Assembly (NCBI RefSeq): GCF_009862265.1
Contig: NZ_WWGX01000060.1
Location: forward strand, 31,363 to 83,858
Direction of reading: 5' to 3'
DNA: 52,496 nt
DNA from: Streptomyces sp. SID8352
GTDB taxonomy: Bacteria > Actinomycetota > Actinomycetes > Streptomycetales > Streptomycetaceae
The notes beneath the pieces were generated by a model, which did no database searches, was not told where the DNA came from, and saw only the letters and a program-made list of their open reading frames with translations. This document shows, one piece after another, positions 41,215 through 48,366 of this stretch. How positions within the stretch are numbered: the first letter of the stretch is position 1; every line of letters starts with the position of its first letter. The position numbers and the translations under genes are program-made.

Positions 41215-42711
41215 TCAGTGCTGGTGGACGGTGTTGGTCGCGGCGATCCGGCGCCACGACCGGGGCTCGGCGGGTGCCGGGGCCGCCGCCACCGCCGGTC
41301 CGGCCGCGCGTCCGGACCGGGCGGCCGGCTTCGACGGCTGGAACAGCCAGGTGTCGAACAGGGCGGCCAGCGGCCTGCCGGAGACCTCCTCGGCGTACCG
41401 GCGGAAGTCCGCGACCGACGCGTTGCCGTGGGCGTACCGGCGCGGCCAGCCCTTCAGCACGGTGAAGAACGCCCGGTCACCGATGGTCTCGCGGAGTTCC
41501 TGCACCGCCAGCGCGCCCCGGTCGTAGACCGCGGTGTGGAACTGGTTGTCCGGCCCCGGGTCGCCGGGCCGCACCGTCCAGAAGGGGGAGTCGGCCGGAT
41601 AGATGGCGTAGACGTGGTCCGCCAGCTCCCGCGCCGTCCCCTCGCCCTCGTGCTCGGACCAGAGCCACTGGGCGTAGCGGGCGAAGCCCTCGTTGATCCA
41701 GATGTCCTTCCAGCCCCGCACCGACACGAGGTCCCCGTACCACTGGTGGGCCAGCTCGTGGACGACCACCGACACGTTCGACCCGTTGGCGAACTGCCGG
41801 GGGCTGTAGTACGGCCGGGTCTGGGTCTCCAGCGCGAACCCCGTGGTGGTGTTGGGCACGTAGCCGCCGACGGCGTTGTACGGATAGGGCCCGAAGTACT
41901 CGCTCAGCCAGTCGGCGATCTCGCCGGTGCGCTCCACGCTGGCCCGGGCGGCACCGGCGTTGGCGCCCAGGTCCCTGCTGTAGGCGTTGACGACGGGGAT
42001 GCCGCTCTCGGTGGTGCCCGTGCTGAGGTCGAACCGGCCGACCGCCAGCGTCGCGAGGTACGTGGCCTGCGGCTTGTCGGAGCGCCAGTTCCAGCGGGTC
42101 CAGCCGAGCCGTGAACTCGTCGACTGGAGCGTTCCGTTGGAGATGGCCTGAACGCCGTCCGGGACCTGCACCGACACGTCGTAGGTGGCCTTGTCCAGCG
42201 GGTGGTCGTTGCTGGGGAACCACCAGGCGGCCGACTCCGGCTCGTTGGCGGCGATACCGCCGTCCGGGGTGCGGTGCCAGCTCGTGAAGCCGTACGCCTG
42301 CTTCGACGAGGGCACCCCGGTGTACCGGACCACGATGGTGACCTGCGTGTCCTTGCGCAGCGGGGACTTCGGGGAGACCTCCAGCTCGTGCTCGCCGGAG
42401 GTGGCGAAGGACGCCTTCGCGCCGTTCACCCGCACCTCCTCCACATCCAGCAGGAAGTCCAGGTCGAAGCGGTCGAGGTCCTGGGTGGTGCGCGCCAGGA
42501 TGGTCGCCGTGCCCTCCAGCAGGTCCGTGGCCGGCTGGTACCGCAGGCGCAGGTCGTAGTGGGAGACGTCGTAGCCGCCGTTGCCGTACGTCGGGTAGTA
42601 GGGGTCACCGATGCCCGGAGCGCCGGGGGAGTGGGCCGCGGCCGACGCCGGGATCGCCAGCATCAGGGAGGCGGCGCCGAGTGCGCCGGGTACAAGGATT
42701 CTGCGGTGCAC
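41215..42711 (-). CDS. secreted M1 family metallopeptidase
   Basis: The 498-aa zinc aminopeptidase-like enzyme has a signal peptide (VHRRILVPGALGAASLMLAIPASAAA, cleaved near 25). The M1 N-terminal beta domain follows, with substrate motif GGYVPNTTTGFALETQTR in place of the classic GAMEN. The zinc site is HELAHQWYGD plus WINEGFARY. The C-terminal ERAP-type helical domain is absent, as in short actinobacterial M1 enzymes. The tail is Ala/Pro-rich. GTG 42711 is preceded by TTGGAG at 6 nt. It acts outside the cell in peptide degradation. Confidence 0.92.
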   Translation of the reverse strand: MHRRILVPGALGAASLMLAIPASAAAHSPGAPGIGDPYYPTYGNGGYDVSHYDLRLRYQPATDLLEGTATILARTTQDLDRFDLDFLLDVEEVRVNGAKASFATSGEHELEVSPKSPLRKDTQVTIVVRYTGVPSSKQAYGFTSWHRTPDGGIAANEPESAAWWFPSNDHPLDKATYDVSVQVPDGVQAISNGTLQSTSSRLGWTRWNWRSDKPQATYLATLAVGRFDLSTGTTESGIPVVNAYSRDLGANAGAARASVERTGEIADWLSEYFGPYPYNAVGGYVPNTTTGFALETQTRPYYSPRQFANGSNVSVVVHELAHQWYGDLVSVRGWKDIWINEGFARYAQWLWSEHEGEGTARELADHVYAIYPADSPFWTVRPGDPGPDNQFHTAVYDRGALAVQELRETIGDRAFFTVLKGWPRRYAHGNASVADFRRYAEEVSGRPLAALFDTWLFQPSKPAARSGRAAGPAVAAAPAPAEPRSWRRIAATNTVHQH

Positions 42712-42816
42712 GGAAGCTCCAAGTCGTAGGGGCGGTAGGGGTGTTCGGAGCCTAATGAGACCCGGGGCCGTCCGCCGTGTCGACGGGGCCACCGGACACA
42801 CGATCGTCATCCGGCC

Positions 42817-42868
42817 GCCACACGACCCCCGGCGCGCACCCCGCCACACGACCCCCGGCGCGCACCCC
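42817..42868. repeat. 26-bp perfect tandem duplication
   Basis: A 26-bp unit starting GCCACACGACCCCCGGCG is present twice without mismatch (42817-42842 and 42843-42868), upstream of the peptidase gene and after the oxidase gene. It looks like a recent slippage event. Confidence 0.9.
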
Positions 42869-42972
42869 GGCGCACGTCCCCGCCCGCGCCCCGCCCGCCC
42901 CACACCGCCCGGTCGCCGACGGCACCGTCCCGCCCTCCCCGCACCTTCCACGGCGGGCCGCCCGCCGCCCCG

Positions 42973-43929
42973 TCAGACCCCGGCGGCCAGCCGCGCCGCC
43001 TCCTCCGCGCAGCCCCAGGCGACGGTGATCCCGCCGCCGCCGTGCCCGTAGTTGTGCACCAGGACCCGCCCGTCCGGCAGCGCGCGGCGCTCCAGCCGCA
43101 CCGTGTCCCGGGCCGGCCGCAGCCCCACCCGGTGCTCCAGCACCCGCGCCCCGGCGATCTCCGGCCGCAGGGCCGCGCAGCGCCGGACGATCGCCGCCGC
43201 CACCGCCGGGTCCGGCTCCGCCGACCAGGCGTCCTCCTCCGCCGTGCCGCCCAGGAGGAGGCGGCCGGGCTGCGGGAAGAAGTACGCCATCTCGCCCGAG
43301 ACCGGGTCGGTGGAGACCACCCAGGTGCGGATGCCCGGGTTCTCCACCACGACCAACTGCCCCCGTACCGGCCGCACCGACGGGTCCGGGACCAGCTCCC
43401 GGGCGCCCAGCCCGGTGCAGTTGACCACCACCGGCGCGTCCGCCTCCGACAGCCGGGCCACCGCCCGGCTCTCCACGGTGCCGCCCGCCGCCAGCAGCCG
43501 CGCGCGCAGCCACGGCAGATGGGCCGCCATGTCGATCAGCGGCAGCCGGGCCCACAGCCCCGTCCCGGCGTACTCCCCGGCCGTCGCCGCCCGCAGTCCC
43601 GGCAGCCGGGCCGCGGCCCAGCCCTCGACCTCCTCCCGGCCGGTCTCGCCGAGGACCCCCTCGACCATCCGGACCCCGGTCTCCCCGGGGCGCGCCGCCA
43701 ACTCCTCGTACACGTCGAGCGAGCGCAGCGCCCACCGCCGGGCCAGTGCCACCGGTTCCACCCGGTACGGCCACCACAGCGCCCCGGCCACGGCCGACGT
43801 GGTCCGCTCGACGGGCTCCCGCGTCCACAGCCGCACCCGCCGGCCGCGCTCGGCGAGGACCACGGCGGTGGTCAGCCCGATCACCCCGCCACCCAGTACG
43901 ACGATCTCGTCTTCCGTTCCACTCGTCAC
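42973..43929 (-). CDS. dao: FAD-dependent D-amino-acid oxidase
   Basis: The 318-aa flavoprotein oxidises D-amino acids to keto acids with H2O2. It has the FAD motif VVLGGGVIGLTTAVVLAERG, the active-site region AGALWWPYRVEP, the NCTGLGARELVPD block, RPVRGQLVVVENPG, and the C-terminal signature VHNYGHGGGGITVAWGCA. GTG 43929 has TATCGT (43942-43937) exactly 7 nt upstream and no Shine-Dalgarno, so a leaderless GTG mRNA is likely. Probably cytosolic. It may recycle D-Ala or D-Glu from peptidoglycan, though the substrate is unproven. Confidence 0.92.
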   Translation of the reverse strand: MTSGTEDEIVVLGGGVIGLTTAVVLAERGRRVRLWTREPVERTTSAVAGALWWPYRVEPVALARRWALRSLDVYEELAARPGETGVRMVEGVLGETGREEVEGWAAARLPGLRAATAGEYAGTGLWARLPLIDMAAHLPWLRARLLAAGGTVESRAVARLSEADAPVVVNCTGLGARELVPDPSVRPVRGQLVVVENPGIRTWVVSTDPVSGEMAYFFPQPGRLLLGGTAEEDAWSAEPDPAVAAAIVRRCAALRPEIAGARVLEHRVGLRPARDTVRLERRALPDGRVLVHNYGHGGGGITVAWGCAEEAARLAAGV

Positions 43930-44114
43930 ATCCGGGACGATAGGCCCCGGCCGCCGGACCACGGGAGACCCTCGGGCGTGTGTGACCGGGCGGCACGGGC
44001 CGGGATGGCGCCGGGACCGCGAAGGAGCGGCGCCGGGACCGGGCCGGGCCCCGAGTGCGTCCCGTACCAAGGCCCCGGGCCCGGCGAGCCGAGTGCACGC
44101 ACCTGAGGCCGCGC

Positions 44115-44191
44115 GGCCGCCCCACGGCCGCCCCACGGCCGCCCCACGGCCGCCCCACGGCCGCCCCACGGCCGCCCCACGGGCGCCCCAC
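44115..44191. repeat. 11-bp tandem repeat array
   Basis: GGCCGCCCCAC is repeated six times perfectly (44115-44180), then once as GGGCGCCCCAC (44181-44191). It lies 47 bp upstream of the ABC-F start, within the 308-bp gap that otherwise shows no gene. Copy number is likely to vary between strains. Confidence 0.92.
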
Positions 44192-44237
44192 GGGCGACGA
44201 CGGCGACGGTCGGACAGGCCCTAGGATCGGTGCCCTG

Positions 44238-45881
44238 ATGACTGCCACCCTCGTCGCCAAGAACCTCGCCGCCGGCCACGGCGAGCGCGCCCTGTTCACC
44301 GGAGTCGACCTCGTCGTCGCGCCCGGTGACGTGATCGGTCTCGTCGGGGCCAACGGCGCCGGCAAGTCCACCCTGCTGCGGATGCTCGCCGGGCTGGCGA
44401 CCCCGGAGCAGGGCGGGCTGAGCCTGTCCCCGCCGTCCGCCACCGTCGGCCATCTTCCGCAGGAGCCCGAGCGCCGGCCCGGCGAGACCGTCCGGGACTT
44501 CCTCGCCCGCCGCACCGGGGTCGCCGAGGCCCAGCGCGTCATGGACGAGGCGACCGAGTCCCTGGTCGAGGGCGCCCCCGGCGCCGACGACGCCTACGCC
44601 ACGGCCCTGGAGCGCTGGCTCGCCCTGGGTGGCGCCGACCTCGACGAGCGGGCCGAGGAGGTCGCCGCGACCCTCGGGCTGACGGTCGGCCCGGACCAGC
44701 TCATGACCTCGCTCTCCGGCGGCCAGGCGGCCCGGGCCGGTCTCGCCTCGCTCCTGCTCTCCCGCTACGACGTCTTCCTGCTCGACGAGCCGACCAACGA
44801 CCTCGACCTGGACGGCCTGGAGCGCCTCGAACGCTTCGTCCGCTCGCTCCGCGCCGGGACCGTCCTGGTCAGCCACGACCGCGAGTTCCTCGCCCGCACC
44901 GTCACCAAGGTCCTCGAACTCGACCTCGCCCAGCAGCGGGTCAACCTCTACGGCGGCGGCTACGAGGCCTATCTGGAGGAGCGCGCGGTGGCCCGCCGGC
45001 ACGCCCGCGACGAGTACGAGGAGTACGCCGACAAACGGGCCGCCCTCCAGGACCGGGCCCAGACCCAGCGCGCCTGGATGGACAAGGGCGTCAAGAACGC
45101 CCGGCGCAAGGCGGGCGCCGACAACGACAAGATCGGCCGCAAGTTCCGCAGCGAGGCCAGCGAGAAGCAGGCCGCCAAGGCCCGCCAGACCCAGCGCATG
45201 ATCGAACGGCTGGAGGTGGTCGAGGAGCCGCGCAAGGAGTGGGAGCTGCGCATGGAGATCGCCTCGGCCCCGCGGTCCGGCGCGGTCGTCGCCACCCTCC
45301 GGGACGCCGAGGTCCGCCGCGGCGGCTTCACCCTCGGCCCGGTCACCCTCCAGGTCGACTGGGCCGACCGGATCGCCCTCACCGGCGCCAACGGCGCGGG
45401 CAAGTCCACGCTGCTCGGCGCCCTGCTGGGCCGCGTCCCGCTGGACGCCGGTCACGCGGGGCTCGGCTCCGGCGTGCTGCTCGGCGAGGTGGACCAGGCG
45501 CGCGCGGTCTTCCACGGCCCCGAACCGCTGCTGGACGCCTTCCGCGGCGCCGTCCCCGACACCGAACCGGCCGAGGTGCGCACCCTGCTGGCCAAGTTCG
45601 GTCTCAAGGCGGATCACGTGCTGCGCCCGGCGGCCACCCTCTCCCCGGGCGAGCGCACCCGGGCCGCCCTCGCCCTCCTCCAGGGCCGGGGCGTCAACCT
45701 CCTCGTCCTGGACGAGCCGACCAACCACCTCGACCTGCCCGCCATCGAACAGCTCGAGGCCGCCCTCGACAGCTACGAGGGCACCCTGCTCCTGGTGACC
45801 CACGACCGCCGCATGCTCGACGCCGTACACCTGACCCGACGCCTGCACCTGACCGACGGCGCCCTCACCGAGCACACATAG
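44238..45881 (+). CDS. ABC-F family ATPase (second copy in window)
   Basis: The 547-aa protein has two ABC modules and no membrane span. NBD1 has GANGAGKST, LSGGQAARAG and LLDEPTNDLDL. NBD2 has GANGAGKST, LSPGERTR and VLDEPTNHLDL. The linker is a charged coiled coil (DEYEEYADKRAALQDRAQTQ...). It resembles the Streptomyces ABC-F group related to TlrC/LmrC or translation factors. Resistance is possible but unproven. It has only ~25% apparent identity by eye to the other ABC-F gene here, so it is not a recent duplicate. TAGGAT (44222-44227) ends 10 nt before ATG 44238 with no Shine-Dalgarno. The stop merges with the inverted-repeat element. Confidence 0.88.
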   Translation: MTATLVAKNLAAGHGERALFTGVDLVVAPGDVIGLVGANGAGKSTLLRMLAGLATPEQGGLSLSPPSATVGHLPQEPERRPGETVRDFLARRTGVAEAQRVMDEATESLVEGAPGADDAYATALERWLALGGADLDERAEEVAATLGLTVGPDQLMTSLSGGQAARAGLASLLLSRYDVFLLDEPTNDLDLDGLERLERFVRSLRAGTVLVSHDREFLARTVTKVLELDLAQQRVNLYGGGYEAYLEERAVARRHARDEYEEYADKRAALQDRAQTQRAWMDKGVKNARRKAGADNDKIGRKFRSEASEKQAAKARQTQRMIERLEVVEEPRKEWELRMEIASAPRSGAVVATLRDAEVRRGGFTLGPVTLQVDWADRIALTGANGAGKSTLLGALLGRVPLDAGHAGLGSGVLLGEVDQARAVFHGPEPLLDAFRGAVPDTEPAEVRTLLAKFGLKADHVLRPAATLSPGERTRAALALLQGRGVNLLVLDEPTNHLDLPAIEQLEAALDSYEGTLLLVTHDRRMLDAVHLTRRLHLTDGALTEHT

Positions 45882-46040
45882 GACCTCTCGTTTGGATCAG
45901 GCCGGGCTCGCGGGCCCTGGCACCGCGCCTCGCCGCGTTGTCGTCGGTCGTCAGGGCTCCGCCCCGACTCCTTCCTCCGCCCTGCGACACATGGCGCCGG
46001 ACCCCGCTCCCTGATCCGGCCTGATCCAGACGAAAGACCC
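45881..46040. mobile_element. MITE-like 160-bp inverted-repeat element
   Basis: The left end TCGTTTGGATCAGGCCGG (45888-45905) pairs with CCGGCCTGATCCAGACGA (46016-46033), with one G-T wobble over 18 bp, and pairing continues outward (GGACCTC / GAAAGACCC). The ~110-bp interior has no open frame. The same terminal motif occurs at 3384-3439. I recall very similar intergenic sequences in other Streptomyces genomes. It starts at the last base of the ABC-F stop codon, so it can also act as its terminator. Confidence 0.6.
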
Positions 46041-46495
46041 CAGGTCCCCCGCCGCCCTTCCCCACCCGGACGGTGCCGGGGAGGGGCGCCCCGGGCCGGG
46101 GCCCGGCCCGCGCCGCCGCCCGCGTCCCGGCGAGCAGGGTCCCGGCGGCCCCCGCCCGGACCCCGGTGGACCCCGCGCCCAACGGCCCCCGCGCCCCCGG
46201 GGCCGACCGCCCCCGCGCCCCCGTGCCCCGCGCACGGCCACGCATCCGCACCCGGCCGGGAGGAACCGCCCCTCCCGGCCGCCGGTGCGCCCGGCGTATT
46301 CCCGCGCGCCCTCGGCCCGGCGCGGTGGCGGGGCGTTCGGACCCCGCCCCGCCGCCCCTCGTCAGGGAGCCGTCAAAGGTGGCCGGGGCGCCGTATCGAA
46401 GGCGTCAACGGACCTCGTGAGCGGGCCCCGCACGGCTGTTTGCTTCAAGGCGTCCGATCCGCTCGCCGGATGACCCGACGCCCAAGGAGCCAGCG
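46041..46495. other. kdp upstream region
   Basis: About 450 bases, mostly Pro/Arg-rich pseudo-frames. No c-di-AMP riboswitch pattern is evident. The kdp promoter must lie in the final ~100 bases, around TATCGAAGG (46395) or TTTGCTTC (46439), but no clear -35/-10 pair is visible. Confidence 0.4.
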
Positions 46496-46579
46496 ATGGC
46501 CGACCTGGCCTTCGTCCTCACCACCACCGCGGTCTTCGCGCTGGTGGCTCTCGTCGCCCGGGGGGTGGCGAAGCTGTGA
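46496..46579 (+). CDS. 27-aa single-pass membrane peptide preceding kdpF
   Basis: The product is MADLAFVLTTTAVFALVALVARGVAKL: one hydrophobic helix with a basic end. AAGGAG lies 7 nt before ATG 46496, and the stop overlaps the kdpF GTG (GTGA), so it is well supported as translated although far below usual gene-calling limits. It may be an additional small subunit or stabiliser of the Kdp complex, or a relative of KdpF. I recall similar unnamed peptides before kdpF in other actinomycetes. Role inferred. Confidence 0.75.
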   Translation: MADLAFVLTTTAVFALVALVARGVAKL

Positions 46580-46665
46580 CCGCCGAGAACATCGTCGGCC
46601 TGGTCGTGGCGGTCGCCCTGCTGGGCTACCTCGTCCTCGCCCTGCTCTTCCCGGAGAGGTTCTGA
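46576..46665 (+). CDS. kdpF: K+-transporting ATPase subunit F
   Basis: The 29-aa hydrophobic peptide MTAENIVGLVVAVALLGYLV..LLFPERF matches KdpF (single transmembrane helix, conserved LGYLVxALLxPE-x-F). It stabilises the KdpFABC complex. GTG 46576 overlaps the preceding peptide's stop by 4 nt. kdpA follows after 7 nt. Confidence 0.92.
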   Translation: MTAENIVGLVVAVALLGYLVLALLFPERF

Positions 46666-46672
46666 GAGCCGC

Positions 46673-48334
46673 ATGGGTCCCGTAACCGCCGGTGTGCTCC
46701 AACTGCTCGCCCTGGTGGCGGCACTGGCACTGCTCCACGTCCCGCTGGGCGACCACATGGCCCGGACCTACGGCTCCACCCGCCACCTGCGGGTCGAGCG
46801 GTGGATCTACCGGGGGATCGGAGCCGATCCCGACGCCGGGATGCGCTGGCCCGCGTACCTGCGCGCCGTCCTCGCCCTCTCCGCCGTCGGCGTCCTCCTC
46901 CTCTACCTGCTCCAGCGGCTGCAGGGCGTCCTGCCCGGCTCCTACGGCTTCGGGCCGGTGGGCCCGGGGCAGGCGTTCAACACGGCCGCGTCCTTCGTCG
47001 CCAACACCAACTGGCAGTCCTACGCGGGCGAGCAGACGATGGGCCACGTGGTGCAGACCGCCGGTCTGACCGTGCAGAACTTCGTCTCGGCGGCGGTGGG
47101 CATGGCCGTGGCCATCGCCCTGGTGCGCGGCTTCACCCGCTCCCGCACCGGTGAACTGGGCAACTTCTGGGCCGATCTGGTGCGCGGCGTGGTGCGGGTG
47201 CTGCTGCCCGTCGCGGCGGCCGGGGCGCTGGTCCTGGTCGCCTGCGGCGCCCTGCAGAACCTCTCCGGCATCCACGACGTGGGCCAGTTCACCGGCGGCG
47301 CCCAGCAGTGGAACGGCGGCGCGATCGCCTCCCAGGAGGCCATCAAGGTGCTGGGCACCAACGGCGGCGGCTACTTCAACGCCAACAGCGCCCACCCCTT
47401 CGAGAACCCGACCCCGTTCAGCAACCTCTTCCAGGTCTTCCTGATCCTGCTGATCCCGTTCGCGCTGACCCGCACCTTCGGAGTGATGGCCGGATCGGTG
47501 CGGCAGGGCCGGGCGGTCCTCGGCACCATGGCCGCCCTCTGGCTCGGCTTCACCGCCCTGATGATGTGGGCCGAGTTCTCCCACCACGGCCCCGCGCTCC
47601 AGGCGGCGGGCGGGGCCATGGAGGGCAAGGAGGTGCGCTTCGGCGTCGGCGGCTCCGCGATCTTCGCGGTGGCCACGACGATGACCTCGACCGGCGCGGT
47701 GGACTCCTTCCACTCCTCGTTCACCGGGCTGGGCGGCGGCATCGCGCTGGCCGGGATGATGCTGGGCGAGGTCGCGCCCGGCGGTACCGGCTCCGGGCTG
47801 TACGGGATGCTCGTCATGGCGGTCGTCGCGGTGTTCGTCGCCGGACTGCTGGTCGGCCGCACCCCCGAGTACCTGGGCAAGCGGATCGGGCCCCGGGAGA
47901 TGAAGCTCGCGGCGCTCAACATCCTCGTCACCCCGGCCCTGGTGCTGGTGCTCACCGCCGCCTCGATGGCGCTGCCCACCCCGCCGTCCTCGATCCTCAA
48001 CCCCGGCGCGCACGGCCTCTCCGAGGTGCTCTACGCCTTCACCTCGGCCGCCAACAACAACGGCTCCGCCTTCGCGGGGCTCGCCGCCGACACCGACTGG
48101 TACAACACCACGACCGGGCTCGCCATGCTGCTGGGCCGGTTCCTGCCCATGGTGTTCGTCCTCGCCCTGGCCGGTTCGCTCGCCGGGCAGCGGCCCGTCC
48201 CGGTCACCGCCGGGACGCTGCGCACCGAGAAGCCGCTCTTCGCCGGACTGCTGGCGGGCGCGGTCCTCATCGTCACCGGTCTCACCTACTTCCCGGCCCT
48301 CGCCCTGGGCCCGCTGGCCGAGGGGCTGGCGTGA
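46673..48334 (+). CDS. kdpA: K+-transporting ATPase subunit A (channel-like)
   Basis: This 553-aa polytopic protein forms the K+ selectivity filter of the Kdp pump. Four filter-like regions are visible: NTNWQSYAGE, TNGGGYFNANSAHPFENP, STGAVDSFHSSFTGLGG and AANNNGSAFAGL. About ten transmembrane helices are present, at normal length. ATG 46673 has GAGAG (46664-46668) just upstream, overlapping the kdpF stop. Its own stop overlaps a GTG (48331) in frame with kdpB. Induced by low potassium in known systems. Confidence 0.95.
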   Translation: MGPVTAGVLQLLALVAALALLHVPLGDHMARTYGSTRHLRVERWIYRGIGADPDAGMRWPAYLRAVLALSAVGVLLLYLLQRLQGVLPGSYGFGPVGPGQAFNTAASFVANTNWQSYAGEQTMGHVVQTAGLTVQNFVSAAVGMAVAIALVRGFTRSRTGELGNFWADLVRGVVRVLLPVAAAGALVLVACGALQNLSGIHDVGQFTGGAQQWNGGAIASQEAIKVLGTNGGGYFNANSAHPFENPTPFSNLFQVFLILLIPFALTRTFGVMAGSVRQGRAVLGTMAALWLGFTALMMWAEFSHHGPALQAAGGAMEGKEVRFGVGGSAIFAVATTMTSTGAVDSFHSSFTGLGGGIALAGMMLGEVAPGGTGSGLYGMLVMAVVAVFVAGLLVGRTPEYLGKRIGPREMKLAALNILVTPALVLVLTAASMALPTPPSSILNPGAHGLSEVLYAFTSAANNNGSAFAGLAADTDWYNTTTGLAMLLGRFLPMVFVLALAGSLAGQRPVPVTAGTLRTEKPLFAGLLAGAVLIVTGLTYFPALALGPLAEGLA

Positions 48335-48366
48335 CGACCACCCGTACACGGAGGCACGAGGACACC

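Noticed and set aside
46041..46495. c-di-AMP (ydaO-type) riboswitch upstream of kdp
   Set aside because: Such switches control potassium genes in some bacteria, but I see none of the conserved junction sequences here.
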